A stretch of 64,000 bases of DNA from Psilocybe azurescens (lineage: Eukaryota > Basidiomycota > Agaricomycetes > Agaricales > Agrocybaceae): assembly GCA_023853785.1 (NCBI GenBank), contig JAJIRX010000567.1:682001-746000 (forward strand), in the 5' to 3' direction. A model generated the notes under the pieces. That model ran no database searches and was not told the DNA's origin. It saw nothing but the letters and a program-made list of their open reading frames with translations. This document shows positions 12,988 through 28,949 of the stretch, one piece after another; within the stretch, counting starts at the first letter, position 1, and every line of letters starts with the position of its first letter. The position numbers and the translations under genes are program-made.

Positions 12988-15453
12988 TTAGTCCACCCGT
13001 TTGATATCATGTACGAACACTGTCCGCGTAGAATCCCCATACCATCCACGATTGCTGCTGGCACTAACGAGAAAGCGAGCTCCAGGATCAACAACTATAT
13101 ATAACAGTTCAGTAAGGAAGAATGTTAACGACAAATAGGCCTGTTTACGAACTCATCTGTGATATGTATCCACCATGGTGGCCCGGAATAATTTTGAACG
13201 GCACACCGCTTTTTGGTTTCCCCCAAGCATCTTCTCCACTGTCGGCAACGTTCCAAAGACGAATATTGTCCACAGAAGCACTGAAAATCGGAAAGGAGGA
13301 AAAAGATGATTAGCTGGCAGATTGGTTGGGTTTACAAAGAGGGAATCTTTTACCAAGCTATGTGTCGACAATCAGGAAAGGCAACAACGCAGGAAACAAC
13401 ACCGGAACTCGCGGGGTTACGAAGTGTCTTGAGTAGTCTAGGAGTATTGGTTGGGCCACTCTGTCCAAGCACACGCACGTCCCACACATCGACCGTGCCA
13501 TTTCGTCTCCCAGCGTAGATTTGGGCACCGTCTGCAGACCAACATGCCTAAAAGGATAAATGAGATACTGAGTCACAACGATTCAATCTTGAAGAAAAGT
13601 AAAAGACGTACAGAAAGACACCAAGGCGGAGTCTTTTCGCTCATCCATAATCTCCCTACACCCCGCCCACTAGTCTGTACTCGTCGGTCCCATAGAAGGA
13701 TTTGGCCATCAATAAAAGCGGTCATCAATAGATCTGGGGAATAGGAAGAAAATTCCACGGGGTCAAACAGCGGCGGAGCGCCTTTCGGCGGTGGAATAAC
13801 GGTTGGTGGAGGGCGTGTTGGCTGTGGTGGCTGCTGTACCGGCGGCGCAGGAACCGTCCAGTTCCCTGGAATAGCCAACATCGATTCCATTGGCAAAGCA
13901 GGTTTTGATTCTTCTTCTGGGACATCATCGAATAGCGGGTCAAAAGACGCATCAGAGCGTGCGTCTGAATCCACTGCCATAGTTTGCGAGTTCTCTCCAG
14001 ACTGCTCCACAGGAAATACATTGTTTCCTTGTTCTCCTTTTACATTTTGTTCTCCTTTTACGTTCTGAGAGGTAGGATCTACGTTCATGGCATCAGAGGT
14101 TTGCTGTGGTTCAGTGGAATCTTGTCCGCCTGGTTGTTGACTCGGTTGGGTATAAACAGCAGGGCCTGTTTGGACATAACCTGAACTTGAAGGACGCAAG
14201 GCGATGCCGCTTAGTTGGGAATTGTGAGCTGTGAAGCTTCTGACATTCTGTCCAGTGTTGAGATCCCATTGCTAAAAACATGTCAGGAATTTCGATTGAG
14301 ACGATATATGTGCGGACTTGGAACACATACAATAGCCTCGCCGTCCCAACCGGCACTAAAGACACTCTTTCGTCATAATCCAAAGCAAGAGCAGAGACGG
14401 GCCCGCGGTGTCCAGGTAAAACATGCTGCAGTTGACCTGGTTGATGTCGTACTGTGAAGAGGTTGATATACCCTGTCTACATGACAGGTATGTCATCAAG
14501 AAATGAAATATATGCGCATTCTGTAACTCACATCAGTACCAGCTAAAGCCCATAACGCGTCAGATTGCATTGCAAGACTGTAGACAGGAGTTGTATTTGA
14601 TTCTTCCTCAATAGATAAAATGCCTGCAGGTCTAGCTTCAGGATTTGCTGTGTTCTCCCACCAGAACCGTAACTGGCCCGATTTCATGAGACCTTCCACA
14701 ACATTAGCGTGGTGTCGTTGGGGCGCTGTTAGAAAATTTTTGCTGTTAACTGCTGAGAAAATATCATAGTCCCTAATGTAGCCGTCATCCGAGCCGGTAA
14801 GGAGGTGAGACAGGCATGCAGACCCTGCGAGCGCGTGTGTAGGTACGGGATGGGGAATGGCACAGATGGCTTCAACAGTGTATGAACGCGGTACATGGTC
14901 GAGTGAGAACGCGAGACGATTTCTCCGCAGGTGGGCCGGTGATAGAGAACGTTTACGAGGAGAGGGAGCTTAACGAAAGCTATGAACGGAGTGACTTTCT
15001 GAATATGAAGGGAATTTACCTGACGAGGGACCTGCTGACGGCGACCTGCTGTCCATACTATGATTTGAGCCTTGTTCACTGCTGCCGGGAGGCATACCCT
15101 CCTCAACAAGGCCTAGGTCCAATGACGGTTCGTCATCCTCGTCATCCTCGTCTTCTTCTTCATCGTCTTCTTCATCTTCAGATTCATCAGAGGCAGACTC
15201 CTGAGTCAATGTCGTATTAGCTGAGCTATTTTAGATGCCCACGATGACAACAAGGAGGTACACACACATCGTCTCCGTCCTCTGTTGCATCGTCCGCCAC
15301 ATCCGCGTTCCCCATATTGTCCAAGATGTGATCACCATTGTCGTTATCGTTCTCGTTGTCATCATCGTCTGCGTCAGCATCTGCGTCGTCTTCGCCATCA
15401 TAGAGACCGTCGAGGGTCTCCTCCTCTGAATCATAGAGCTCGGATTCTATCAT
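12988..15453 (-). CDS. SPT8: SAGA coactivator subunit SPT8 (WD40 protein)
   Basis: The protein begins with a very acidic Asp/Glu-rich region (two exons, 15453 down to about 15130). A WD40 propeller follows, with blades around ALAGSACLSHLLTGSDDGYI (near 14770-14830), SLAMQSDALWALAGTD and ILLWDRRVQTSGRG. A Pro-rich insert (QQPPQPTRPPP, near 13800-13850) sits between blades. Acidic N-terminus plus YIRDYDIF-type blades and the HHANVVEGLMKSGQLRFWW segment match fungal Spt8, which helps SAGA contact TBP. The last blade ends RTVFVHDIKRVD with TAA at 12988-12990. Its 3' end faces the SPT6 3' end across 195 bp, and its 5' end is 121 bp from SRP54. Exon borders in the middle were read from splice consensus and could be off by a few codons. 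Confidence 0.88.
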
Positions 15454-15574
15454 TGTTGTCTTAATTAAAGGATAGCGACTGTATTTTTGATCTTGTGTGT
15501 ATGGGGTTCCGGAAAAGGCAAGTGTACTACAACTTTGGATAACACAGTCATTGTCAGCTTGCTAGCAATCGACC
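15454..15574. promoter_or_regulatory. 121-bp bidirectional promoter of SPT8 and SRP54
   Basis: These bases lie between two divergent start codons and must carry both core promoters and 5' leaders. No convincing TATA box or repeated motif is visible. Confidence 0.45.
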
Positions 15575-17741
<2,167 letters not shown>

Positions 17742-17770
17742 ATATACAGTAATATGTCACATCTCATATA

Positions 17771-18404
17771 CTACTTGGTTTTCAAATTCTTTTTCACGGA
17801 TGAAGCAGCGGCCTTGTTGCCAAATATAAAAGATGAAGTGTGCTTGTCCGTGCCTGTGGTTTTGGAAAAGGAGGCGGAATTGGCAAAGATAATCTGGATG
17901 TGATATTTGAGTCGGGAGTCATTTATTAAACACTGAGTACACTAACCTCCCATAAACCCCAAAGACTGATAGTCAGTGAAAAGAAAAAAGAAAAACGGAA
18001 GCGAGTGTACCGACGTCATCGCTGTTCCACGCGACAAATGCCGACAACGTGGAACCGATTGTCAGAGGATACAGCAAAGGCTGCGTCGGTACAGTTTCTA
18101 CTGGCGACGGAAGTGGTGATGGCGCCGACGGGATCTGTAAAATCAAATTGAAGCCTTTCTTTCCTTTCCTAAAACGTCAAAGAGAAACACTTACATTGAA
18201 AAGAACAGCAAAGGCAAGAACACCGAGAGATATGGCAAAATGCTGAGACAAGAACAATTCGAGAGGGGACAGGGCGTGGCTGTCAGAGTTGGATAGGAAG
18301 AGGAGTAGACGGGGGATGGCGACGAGAAGGAGAGCCTGTACGGCGAGCAGGGCAGCGGCGATGGCGGACCACACTGCGAGCGAAGAAGACATGGACAACA
18401 TCAT
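17771..18404 (-). CDS. Small multi-pass membrane protein, unknown function
   Basis: I do not recognise a named family. The first exon encodes two long hydrophobic segments (AIAAALLAVQALLLVAIPRL, then LGVLAFAVLF) joined by a short polar loop with HALSPLE. A second exon begins IPSAPSPLPSPVETVP and includes YPLTIGSTLSAFVAWNSDDVG, then a further hydrophobic stretch and WGLWEIIF. The last exon is polar and ends KKNLKTK (stop at 17771-17773), giving three or four membrane segments in about 170-180 residues. Between GTLAS and WGLW the frame only connects if one T is added to a T6 run (A run on the plus strand near 17985); otherwise it would have to be an intron that breaks phase. Start could be any of the Met codons at 18404, 18401 or 18392. 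Confidence 0.7.
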
Positions 18405-18472
18405 TCGCGGTGTCAGGTTCAAGTCAGAAAATAAAATAAAATGGAAAGCGACCGAGTTTGGCCAGACACGCC

Positions 18473-19918
18473 ATGCATGAATTCGTCTTGCAAGCCGTGG
18501 GCGACGACCAGCAACAGTTCTTCCGCACTGTGCACGCCCGCACCCTCAACAATCTCAACCACTCCTACCTGCTCCCCGTCGATCACGATGAGATCCAGGT
18601 ATCGTTTCTCTGCATATTTCTTCTTCCATATGTTTTCATTTATAAATTTATCTAAACAGCGTTCAGATATCCACCATCGCTTGCTACAATTTGTTTTCTC
18701 TGGCAGAAACTATGTAGGCCCCGTAAAGAGGCTCTTCAATTTGGCGAACAGCGGCGAGGCATGCTAGTCATTAACCCTCATGCTCGCGATGTTCTTATTC
18801 CATTCTCTGTATAGTTCTTGATCTCGGGACAGGCTCCGGCACATGGTCCGTTCATTAACTTCAATTAATCTATCGCTGCTAATACCAACGACGGCGTAGG
18901 GCAATCGACATCGCAGACGAGTTCCCCAGAGCAGAGGTCATCGCCGTCGACCTGGCACCCATCCAGCCCAGGTGTGTAGTGCTGCCGAATAACGTTCCGT
19001 CGCTACACTCACCCGCATCGCCTTTCTCCCAACTGCAGACAGGTCCCCCAAATTGCACGCAAGTTTCCCTCTTTCCCTCTCTTCCTTCCCCAGACCGCCA
19101 TTCTCATCCAAACCTAACGCGTAGATTCGAGCTCTGCGACATCGACCAGTGGAGTATTCCCTATCCCGACTCCCACTTTGACTTCATCCACGCTCGGTCT
19201 ATACACATAGGCGTCCGTGCCTTTTTCCTTTACCCTACTCGCTTCCCTTGCAATTGATTTCTCACAAACAACATAAACAGATTCACAACTACCCCCGCTT
19301 TCTGCATGAAATCGCGCGTCTTCTCCGTCCTGGCGGCCTCGTTCTCTTGGTAGAACCCACATTGGACCCTTCCCCTCCCCACCGTCCCTCCCTCCCATGC
19401 CAGGTTGGGCCACCCTCTGGGAAACTTACCGCGCCTGCCTCCGTCGCCAACTCGTCGACGTCACCGTCCCAGAACGGCTCGCAGATCTCCTAGCCACTAC
19501 GGCAGCCTTCGAGAACATCATCGTCCGAGACGGAAATATCCCCGTCGGTTTCTGGCCTCAAGGTACCTACAATGCTTCTTCTCTTCTTATTTCCCCTTAT
19601 CCATTCACACACACGCGACCTCCACGACCTCCACGACCTCCGTCCTATTTTTATACTTTTCACTCCACAGAAGCAAACACATCAACATATTACTCACCAT
19701 TTCACCGCACACAGATCCCCATCTTCTCACTGTAGGTCAGCTTCAATGGATGGATTATGAACTCTTCCTTCCTGCTCTTCGTCCCTTTTTTTCTGTGCAG
19801 TGGACTCCCACCGTCGACCGTTGACCGGCTCGTTCGTGACGCCCAGCATGATTTATACCACCCGTCATATCAGCCTTCCACTCTCATTCATATCGCTTAC
19901 GCCTCGAAATGTTATTGA
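18473..19918 (+). CDS. Class I SAM-dependent methyltransferase (substrate unknown)
   Basis: Motif I reads LDLGTGSGTWAIDIADEFP, split by an intron near 18848-18900. It is followed by EVIAVDLAPIQP (motif II acidic residue), FELCDIDQWSIPYPDSHFD (motif III-like, near 19125) and RLLRPGGLVLLVEP (near 19320). This order is standard for the Rossmann methyltransferases common in mushroom genomes and shared by small-molecule enzymes; the substrate cannot be read from sequence. The start at 18473 begins MHEFVLQAVGDDQQQFF; an ATG at 18441 is in another frame. The C-terminus ends HIAYASKCY with TGA at 19916-19918. The frame needs one-base corrections near 18725, 19375 and in the T run near 19790, and two intron borders between 18960 and 19130 remain unclear. 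Confidence 0.75.
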
Positions 19919-20403
19919 ATGCTCGCAGTCTCTTTTATCCCCTGTTATGGTTTGAACAGTAACTATTCACTCACTTCCGGTCCATACCTATGTATTTATT
20001 TGTCTCCTCGATGTATAAAAAATTGTACGTAGCACACAACAAACTAGATGTAAGATTGCACACACGCACAAGGGATGTTTCTCAAATCTCACAAGCCAAT
20101 AAGTTGCAGTTGAAACACCTCTGTTTTTGAATCCTACATACAAAAGCACTGGTACGCAGGTAAACGACCCCGACACCCAGACCCTATCAACCCCCTCAAC
20201 ATTACAGTAATCAAAAGACTACAATGATGGTAAAAGGCATCAGAACAGTCAGATGGATGAATCAACAACCACAACGCGCCGACGACAAAAAAGGAAATAG
20301 CTAGCGGTTTATCATCATATACAATCATATCTTCATAATGAGGGGACGGGTTTCTTAAAATGACCCTAGAGCATAATTCCAACACCTTGAACGATCGCAC
20401 CTC
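19919..20403. other. Convergent 3' intergenic region
   Basis: About 485 bp between the methyltransferase stop and the PAB1 stop. It is AT-rich with scattered polyadenylation-like signals on both strands (for example AAATAAGTTG-type and TTTATT stretches near 19990-20040). I see no gene in it. Confidence 0.5.
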
Positions 20404-22726
<2,323 letters not shown>

Positions 22727-23211
22727 GGTTGATTGATTTTTATGAGGTTTGATGGGTCGTTACTGCTTTGTAGAGTTTTTGCTGGAGACCGAGATGAGCT
22801 ATGAGCTGTATGGACAGCAAAAGAGAAAAAAAACGTACACAGAAGGTATAACGCAACCGCTTATGTGTATATAAAAGTTTTTTTTATATGTTTTTTAAAC
22901 GGCTTTTCCAACTGAAGGGGAACTGTAAACGAAAGTGACAGAAGCTGCTAGGGGTATGGACTGACCTTTACAACGGGTGGTGGTGGAGAGAAACAGAACA
23001 AGTGCTTCCGCTCATTTTTGATCATACACTTTCAAACTCCGCTGCGCACTGTTCACCCACCAGGCACAGCCACTATTGTTAATTTGTGCTCGGGCCTGTA
23101 TTTTAATGAGCCATTATGTCGTCTCTTTGTACAGCTAAGTACCTATGTACAGCACAGCACAGAATACAATAATTAGCCATCGTCCTAAAGCTCGTCCAAC
23201 TATGACTCTTT
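22727..23211. promoter_or_regulatory. PAB1 promoter and A-rich leader; SCAMP 3' flank
   Basis: Read on the minus strand, this 485-bp gap supplies the PAB1 promoter and the SCAMP 3' flank. T6 (22891-22896) and T8 (22878-22885) on the plus strand become A6 and A8 on the coding strand around a CATATAAAA core about 150-160 bp upstream of the start. The A-runs could lie in the core promoter or in the 5' leader. No other gene is visible. Confidence 0.45.
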
Positions 23212-24575
23212 TCAGCCTCTCGTGAAATATGCCTTGGCACCGTGGCTCGCCAGTTCAGTCTTAGCCTAATGACCATCATACGTGTTCCGTGTTAGTTGGA
23301 CTTTGAATAGTCAGCGGGAGAGAATTAAAGCCGACCTTTTCCATGGTGTGCCCCGCGGCCGTATGATGGGTATATATCTGGAGAACGTCGATCAGTTTTC
23401 ATGGCCATGGATCTTCAAGGCTCCGGTGATAACAAACCTCGCGATAGTACCATGCATTGCCTACTCCTTGGATCGTCCAGCCTACGGTAGCCACCAGGCC
23501 GAGGACAGCTGCGGCCCAGGAGTGATTTGAGAACAGGCGGATGGTTTGAATCAGTCCAGAGGACCCAGTGCTATACCAGTAAACCTGAGCATGTGGCCTT
23601 CTGACTCGTATTTCGGTTTTAAATACTTACCCTGGAATACCAATGATCCTGTGTGGCGAGGGTGAGGGCTCGTCAGGAGGAGAACCGAGTCATGACGTGC
23701 TTACATGTAGAGGCTGAAGAGAAGGTGGAATCCGCCAAAGAAGAAGTAGAAGTCTGGGTTCACATGCGGATTAGATGGTGATGCGGGGCAAATCCGGCTA
23801 TCTTACAGTAGTATAATGCTTGCTCCTGTGTTATCTACGAGTCAATAGCTGAGATAGAATGCATACAAATATAGTTTCACCTTCATGTACCCGTTGTATA
23901 CGGGTCTGCAAACCGGCGTTGATGAGGTTCGAAAAGCACAGTCGACAGAGAAGGAGAGGATGCAAGAACTCACCGGTACCAGAGGAGGAACGAGCATGGG
24001 GTAATGAATATGAAATAGCTGGGCACGAATGACAAGTTGAGTTGAGCGCTCGTTCTGAAGCATAGCTTGAATGGACTAACCCTAGACTGGCACCCAAGTC
24101 GCTTCCACCATTTGAAGCACCGGAAATTAGGATAAAAATGCAAGCCACGAAGTTTATGATTAGAGTTCCAAAAGGACAAGCCACAGCTGATATAAACGTG
24201 TTATAAGTGGTCTTGAAGCCTCGGGTATTTCTTCATTTATCGAATGATAAATCAAAGGGAAAACTAAACAAGTGTGAACATTGAACTTGGACGCGACTGC
24301 AAATAAAGAAACTAACATGGAGGGAAATTGTTCCTTCCATGACGGCGAATATGCTCTGCCTTGTTGTTCAGCTCTGCTTCACGACGCTCGAGATCTTGCT
24401 CGCGACGGCGTATTTCTTCGATACGGGCGGAATTCGCCACAGGCGCGGACTGCTGAGGAGGATCATCAAAAGGATTAGTATCGAGAGAATGTGTCGAAGC
24501 AAAAGGATTTTGGGTGTAATCTAGAGATGGAACAATGAGCACAATAGACTGAGTTTACGATAGTTACACACTCAT
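23212..24575 (-). CDS. Secretory carrier-associated membrane protein (SCAMP family)
   Basis: SCAMPs are four-TM proteins of post-Golgi and endosomal recycling membranes. The N-terminus has two NPF motifs (TQNPFAS, DTNPFDD) that bind EH-domain proteins. A short coiled coil (IEEIRRREQDLERREAEL) and HGRNNFPP lead into the conserved core. Hydrophobic exons include PFGTLIINFVACIFILISG and YFFFGGFHLLFSLYM. The end reads GNAWYYRE, then IYTHHTAAGHTMEK, then AKTELASHGAKAYFTRG with TGA at 23212-23214. The start is a one-residue exon: ATG at 24573-24575, A, a GTGTGT donor, then NYTQNPF. At least eight short introns split about 290 residues. The TM order and terminal motif fit the family well; the middle exon borders are approximate. 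Confidence 0.88.
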
Positions 24576-25145
24576 GTTATGAGGTCGTTGATGTGTTGTC
24601 GTGAAAAGCGTGGAGGCTAGTGAGCCGAACCGCTGAATGACGGAAAGGGTAAGGGCACAGCCGCAGACGGGAGATGCCGGTATTGTTTAGAGATGAATGT
24701 AACCAAACAAGGGGGTGCTAAATTAAGCGGTAGTAGTGAGTTAGTTCCAAGTTAGTTCTGACCCTAATAACATTGATGACACGCAAACTCCCCCCTCGGA
24801 TATCGCAAAGTGCATCGCGGCGTTGCAAGACCGGATTAGGGGGTTGTGAGGAGATAGCTTCTCAGCGGCGTTGACTGCGCCGATATTTCTTGCCGGAGAT
24901 CTATTAATAGACTAGTATATAAAGATGATTAAAGCTTTGTTGACATTGTTCCTTGTTTCTTTTCCTCCTTCTCCTCGCCGTTTCCTTGCCTTCTCAAATG
25001 TGCGTCCTCGTGTTTTTGGCATCCTTCTTTTCATATTTTATAATTAATCTCTTCTTTTCCAGCTTTCCTTTATAACCGCGCCTTTCTTTCACAAAACCAC
25101 ACTCTCTCACCCAACTCTCACCGACCTCCACTAACTTCAACCATC
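24576..25145. promoter_or_regulatory. Divergent promoter region, TATA box for the secreted protein gene
   Basis: This 570-bp gap between divergent starts contains TATATAAAG at 24916-24924, about 220 bp before the secreted-protein start. A pyrimidine-rich stretch with a probable 5'-leader intron ends in TTTTCCAG near 25062. Nothing coding is visible. Confidence 0.5.
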
Positions 25146-26343
25146 ATGCAGCACCTCTCCGCTTTCACCGTCGCCCTCTCTCTTGCTCTCTCCGTCTCTT
25201 CTCTGGTTGTTCCCCGTGCTACCCCCCCTGCTGGCTGGAACACTCCCCTCTTAGAGGTTGGCTTTTTTCTCTCTACTTTCAACCCCTGCCTAATATAGTT
25301 CATATCTCTAGCCCTATGATACCTACCACGACAGGTACATGGCCCTCTCGTGCAATACCAAGCACAACTCGGCATTCTTCGACCAGTGCTGCCACCCGCT
25401 CTTGGTTCGTTTTTTGTTTTATATATTTCCTATAGGGGATGTTTCGTTGATTGTTTTATTTTTGACAGGCAACTCAGTCCCTTACGAAAGACCGCCCAGC
25501 GCAGTGCATTCCAGCTGCCAGCTCTAGTGCTGCTGCCGCTAAGCCCTCTAGCACCTCCTCTGACGACGACGATGACGACCTCCCCTTCTGCGATGATGAT
25601 GGCGATGATGATGACAACTCCGCCCCCACGTTTCCTCCTCCCCTGCTAAAGCTCCAGCTCCAACGACGACCCACGCTGCTGCGCCTGCTACTACCACTGC
25701 CGTTGCCGCTCCTAAGCCTGTCGTTACATCGGCTAAGCCTGCCCCAGCCAAGCCCGCAGTGACACCTTCCACAAATTCCGCTTCTTCTACTGTTGAGACC
25801 GGAGGATTGTAAGTTACTTTAGTATACCTTCTATCCTTCTATTCCCATACTAACTAGAACTTAAAGCGCTACATTCTTCTTCCAGAATGGTGTCGCTGGA
25901 GCTTGCGGCACTGTCCACAAAGATACTGACATGATCGCTGCCATGGGTCAGTTTCTCTTTCTATTCTTGGACCAGACAGACGCTCATGTCAGATATTTTT
26001 ACAGATCAGGACCGATATGGCTTTTCTGGCAACAAGTCACCACTTTGTGGAAAACAGGTCAAGATCACCAACACGAAGAACCAGAAGGTTTGATGCGTTT
26101 ATTATTTTTCAATCCTGGCGTTGTTTTCACACTGTTTCGTCAATCAGACTGTCGTCGTTACTGTTGCTGACGATTGCCCGACCTGCGTAAACAGCAACTC
26201 CATTGATCTGTCACAAGGTGCCTTCGAAAAGATTGCCACCGTCGAAGAGGGCATGGTTCCAAGTGAGCATCTCTCAGCATTCTGATGGCAGAGTATGAGC
26301 TTACGTTGTAATCTATCTTCTAGTCACTTGGGAATTCCTCTAG
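25146..26343 (+). CDS. Secreted double-psi beta-barrel (RlpA/Asp f 7-like) protein with acidic linker
   Basis: A signal peptide (AFTVALSLALSVSSLVV) is followed by a Cys-containing module, DRYMALSCNTKHNSAFFDQC, ending CCHPLL. A strongly acidic linker with runs of six or seven Asp comes next, then an Ala/Pro/Thr-rich stretch likely to be O-glycosylated. The C-terminal DPBB domain has GACGTVHKDTDMIAAM, ADDCPTC and SIDLSQGAFEKIA, and ends ITWEFL with TAG at 26341-26343. Such proteins are secreted, expansin-like or protease-inhibitor-like fungal wall proteins; no enzymatic role is shown here. The conserved DPBB aspartate (IDLS) is present. Four or five introns interrupt it. The T run at 25631-25633 is one base short for the frame between the acidic and Pro/Thr linkers. 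Confidence 0.82.
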
Positions 26344-27106
26344 ATCGCTCTCCCACCCACACACTCACGAAACTTAGATGTCAAATCTGAACACACGCTC
26401 CTCGCATTGATTTCATTTGCAATTTTTCTTCTCATGGTGGCATTGATGTGCCTCGTCTTTTTATGGCGGGCTAGCCTCGCCCAATCACCATTCATCTGCA
26501 GAGCAATCGACGGCACGAAAGTTTATGAATTTACGAGACCCACGACCCTGGTTGGCGTTCAAGCCTCCTACAATCTTCATAACCTTTCATTGGCCCGTTT
26601 TTAACCATCTTATTTTTGCTGTCTTATCCCTAACTTGATGTTTTTATTACTGGCTTTTATGGGTTCATTGCATGTTTTCCTAGGTCCTTGCATAGTTTAT
26701 CTTTTTATCCTCCCTACTTTTTATCCTCTTACCGATAGAATCGGTTTGGCGTCACATCCATCCTTTTCCCGTATATACATAAAGCATTACATCGCTAGAC
26801 GAAAAGCAATTGCAAACGGCACATTTTGATCATTGTACAATAGGAGTAGAGAAATTTGAACCCGAATAAAGATACTTGATAATTTCGAGGTTGTACAAAA
26901 TGGATTTTTTAGTCTAAGATGCTGCTGCCATGAAACGCGTTCGGAGGGTGGCCCACTGGGGATGTCAGTGACTGATGAGGTCACTGCGTGCATGTTGAAG
27001 CCGCGACAAACAATTTCAAGTCCGTTACATATCCTCTTGAACTCATACTTTGACCATCTGCTACTTGCTATAGTCCATACATCAATGCCCATTTAGAAAC
27101 TCAACT
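26344..27106. other. Intergenic, no gene seen
   Basis: About 760 bp of AT-rich sequence. It contains the 3' flank of the secreted-protein gene and the promoter of the SDR gene. Short open frames on both strands lack motifs, splice logic or a plausible start context. Confidence 0.5.
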
Positions 27107-28491
27107 ATGAACTCGACAGTGCGCAAAATACTCGTGGTCGGTGGAAATGGATTCATAGGTCCGCACACTAAGAACGAAGCTCTTTCATCCATTCCCGTTA
27201 GGCTCATGAAAGCTTTACCGCTACAGGTTCTGCAGTTTGCAAGGCTGCTCTAGCACGAGGAATCCAGGTGACAAGTGTCAGGTAATGTCTGCTTTGTCAA
27301 GAAGCTTAGTGCGGTTTTTATTAACGCCATTTTCTTTGGATTTCTTCTTTTCATACGCTAGTTCATCTGGAAGGCCTTACCGTTCTGCCAAAGGACACGC
27401 TCCAGCGTGGACGTCCAATGTGTTGCTCCTTCCTCCCACTAAACCACTTTTGAATGAACAGCTCATGGTCATTTAATACAGGTAGACTGGCAACAGGGGG
27501 ACGCACTTCGTCCCCAGACCTTCGCACATCTCCTTCCCAATGTGGACGGGATCGTACACACACTTGGAACGCTCATCGAGAACAGCTCTTATAAACGTGC
27601 CGTCCAAGATGGAAATGTCGCCGCTCTATTTGGTAGCCTCGTCCAGAGGTATTTTGACGGCGGCAATCCTCTAGAGAGGAAGACGGACAGCGGCAATCTG
27701 ACGGGCTACGATGCGATGAATCGTGATTCTGGTGCGGAATATACTTGCTTTACGAGAGGGTCCGTTTTGTCTGAACTAATCGCTTTTATTTGTGGTGTTG
27801 TATCTTCCTCTGCTCTTGGTTCCCATGAATATCTTTAGCTTTACGCGTGTGCGAGGCGTTCTTGTCTTCCCCGGCTGGGAGCAATGATGCCAACACACCT
27901 AGACCATTCATATACATCTCTGCGGAAGACATTTTCAGGCCTGTGATTCCAGCCAGATACATCGAGAGCAAACGGGAGGCCGAAAACGGGATCGAGCAGA
28001 TGATGGCTGGACGCGCCGATTACCGAGGCGTGTATATACGACCCAGTACGCAAACGGCTTCCTTTTCGTTTCCACGTCGTTTTATTGACTTCTCCTGACG
28101 CAATCATGATCGCAATTACTGCCTCAAGGTCTAGTGTACCATGCTCATATTCGCCCACTGACAACGCCTGTTGCTGTTCTGCTCGATCTTTCAGCTACTA
28201 TTCATAACAAAGTCCCTCGAAGCATCCCCACACCTTCGAGCGTTCTCCGATCACTCGGTGCCTCGACGACTGCGCGGGATGGACAAACAACGTCCGCATT
28301 GGACTCCGTCGCGAATGCCCTCTCTATCCCCCCCCATTCATGTCGATCACGTTGCAGACGCGATATGCGCAGCGCTGGATTCGCAAACTAGTGTCAGAGG
28401 CGTTGTTGGCGTGCGCCGTATGCGCGAATTGATTGGGTGGTCAGCAGACGGTAGTGCAAGTTCTGGAGTGGGCATGGCAGGTGCACAGTGA
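27107..28491 (+). CDS. Atypical SDR / NDUFA9-type NAD(P)-binding protein, COQ11-like
   Basis: The protein opens ILVVGGNGFIGSAVCKAALA, the glycine-rich dinucleotide-binding loop split by an intron near 27158-27230. It continues with VDWQQGDALRPQTF, DGIVHTLGTL, RPFIYISAEDIFRP and RYIESKREAE, the last in place of the SDR Tyr-x3-Lys. This order matches yeast YLR290C (Coq11) and NDUFA9 relatives, mitochondrial matrix proteins; Coq11 belongs to the coenzyme Q synthesis complex. The final exon ends GVGMAGAQ at 28489-28491. The C8 run at 28328-28335 is one C too long for the frame into HVDHVADAICAALDS. No strong mitochondrial presequence is visible in the first 12 residues, so import is inferred from the family. 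Confidence 0.8.
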
Positions 28492-28949
28492 TCTCATCCT
28501 GGGGCCTTGTTGAGCGAAAGTAGATAAAAAATCCAGAACGATAGTTGATTCAGAAAAAGCCTACGTATACATTAATGTGAAAAATCACAAGGTGCATAGC
28601 CCTGGTAGATGGCCGAAGACCCTAATTCAACGGGCAATGGGCATCGGACTGCATCGGCATTCCGCTCGAGTCATCTGCACATTCCAGCAAGCAAAAGACC
28701 TGAGTTGCCATAATTTGAACATCCCGAACCAGCCCTAACCCTGATATACGTATTGTAAAGACTTGTATCGCGCCATTATTGTGCAGATCTGATCTCCTTG
28801 GGAAGTGGTCTTATTCAGGATGCGTAGTATTTTTGGGGATAGCCGAATGATATTTTATTCGACCATACCACCCCTTTCCGTTTTCCGACTTTCTTTCTGT
28901 CTTCTAATCCTCTTCTACACCTCCCTCCTTGCCGTCGCTGTATACATAT
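28492..28949. other. Intergenic, no gene seen
   Basis: About 460 bp between two plus-strand genes. A pyrimidine-rich stretch (near 28855-28935) directly before the adenylate kinase start probably marks its promoter and leader. No coding or RNA feature is supported. Confidence 0.5.

Noticed and set aside
18441..18475. Upstream ATG at 18441 as methyltransferase start
   Set aside because: It is in a different frame from the conserved MHEFVLQAVGDDQQ start and would need an indel to join it.
26407..27092. Short open frames between the DPBB gene and the SDR gene
   Set aside because: Hydrophobic or random composition, no splice signals and no conserved motif.
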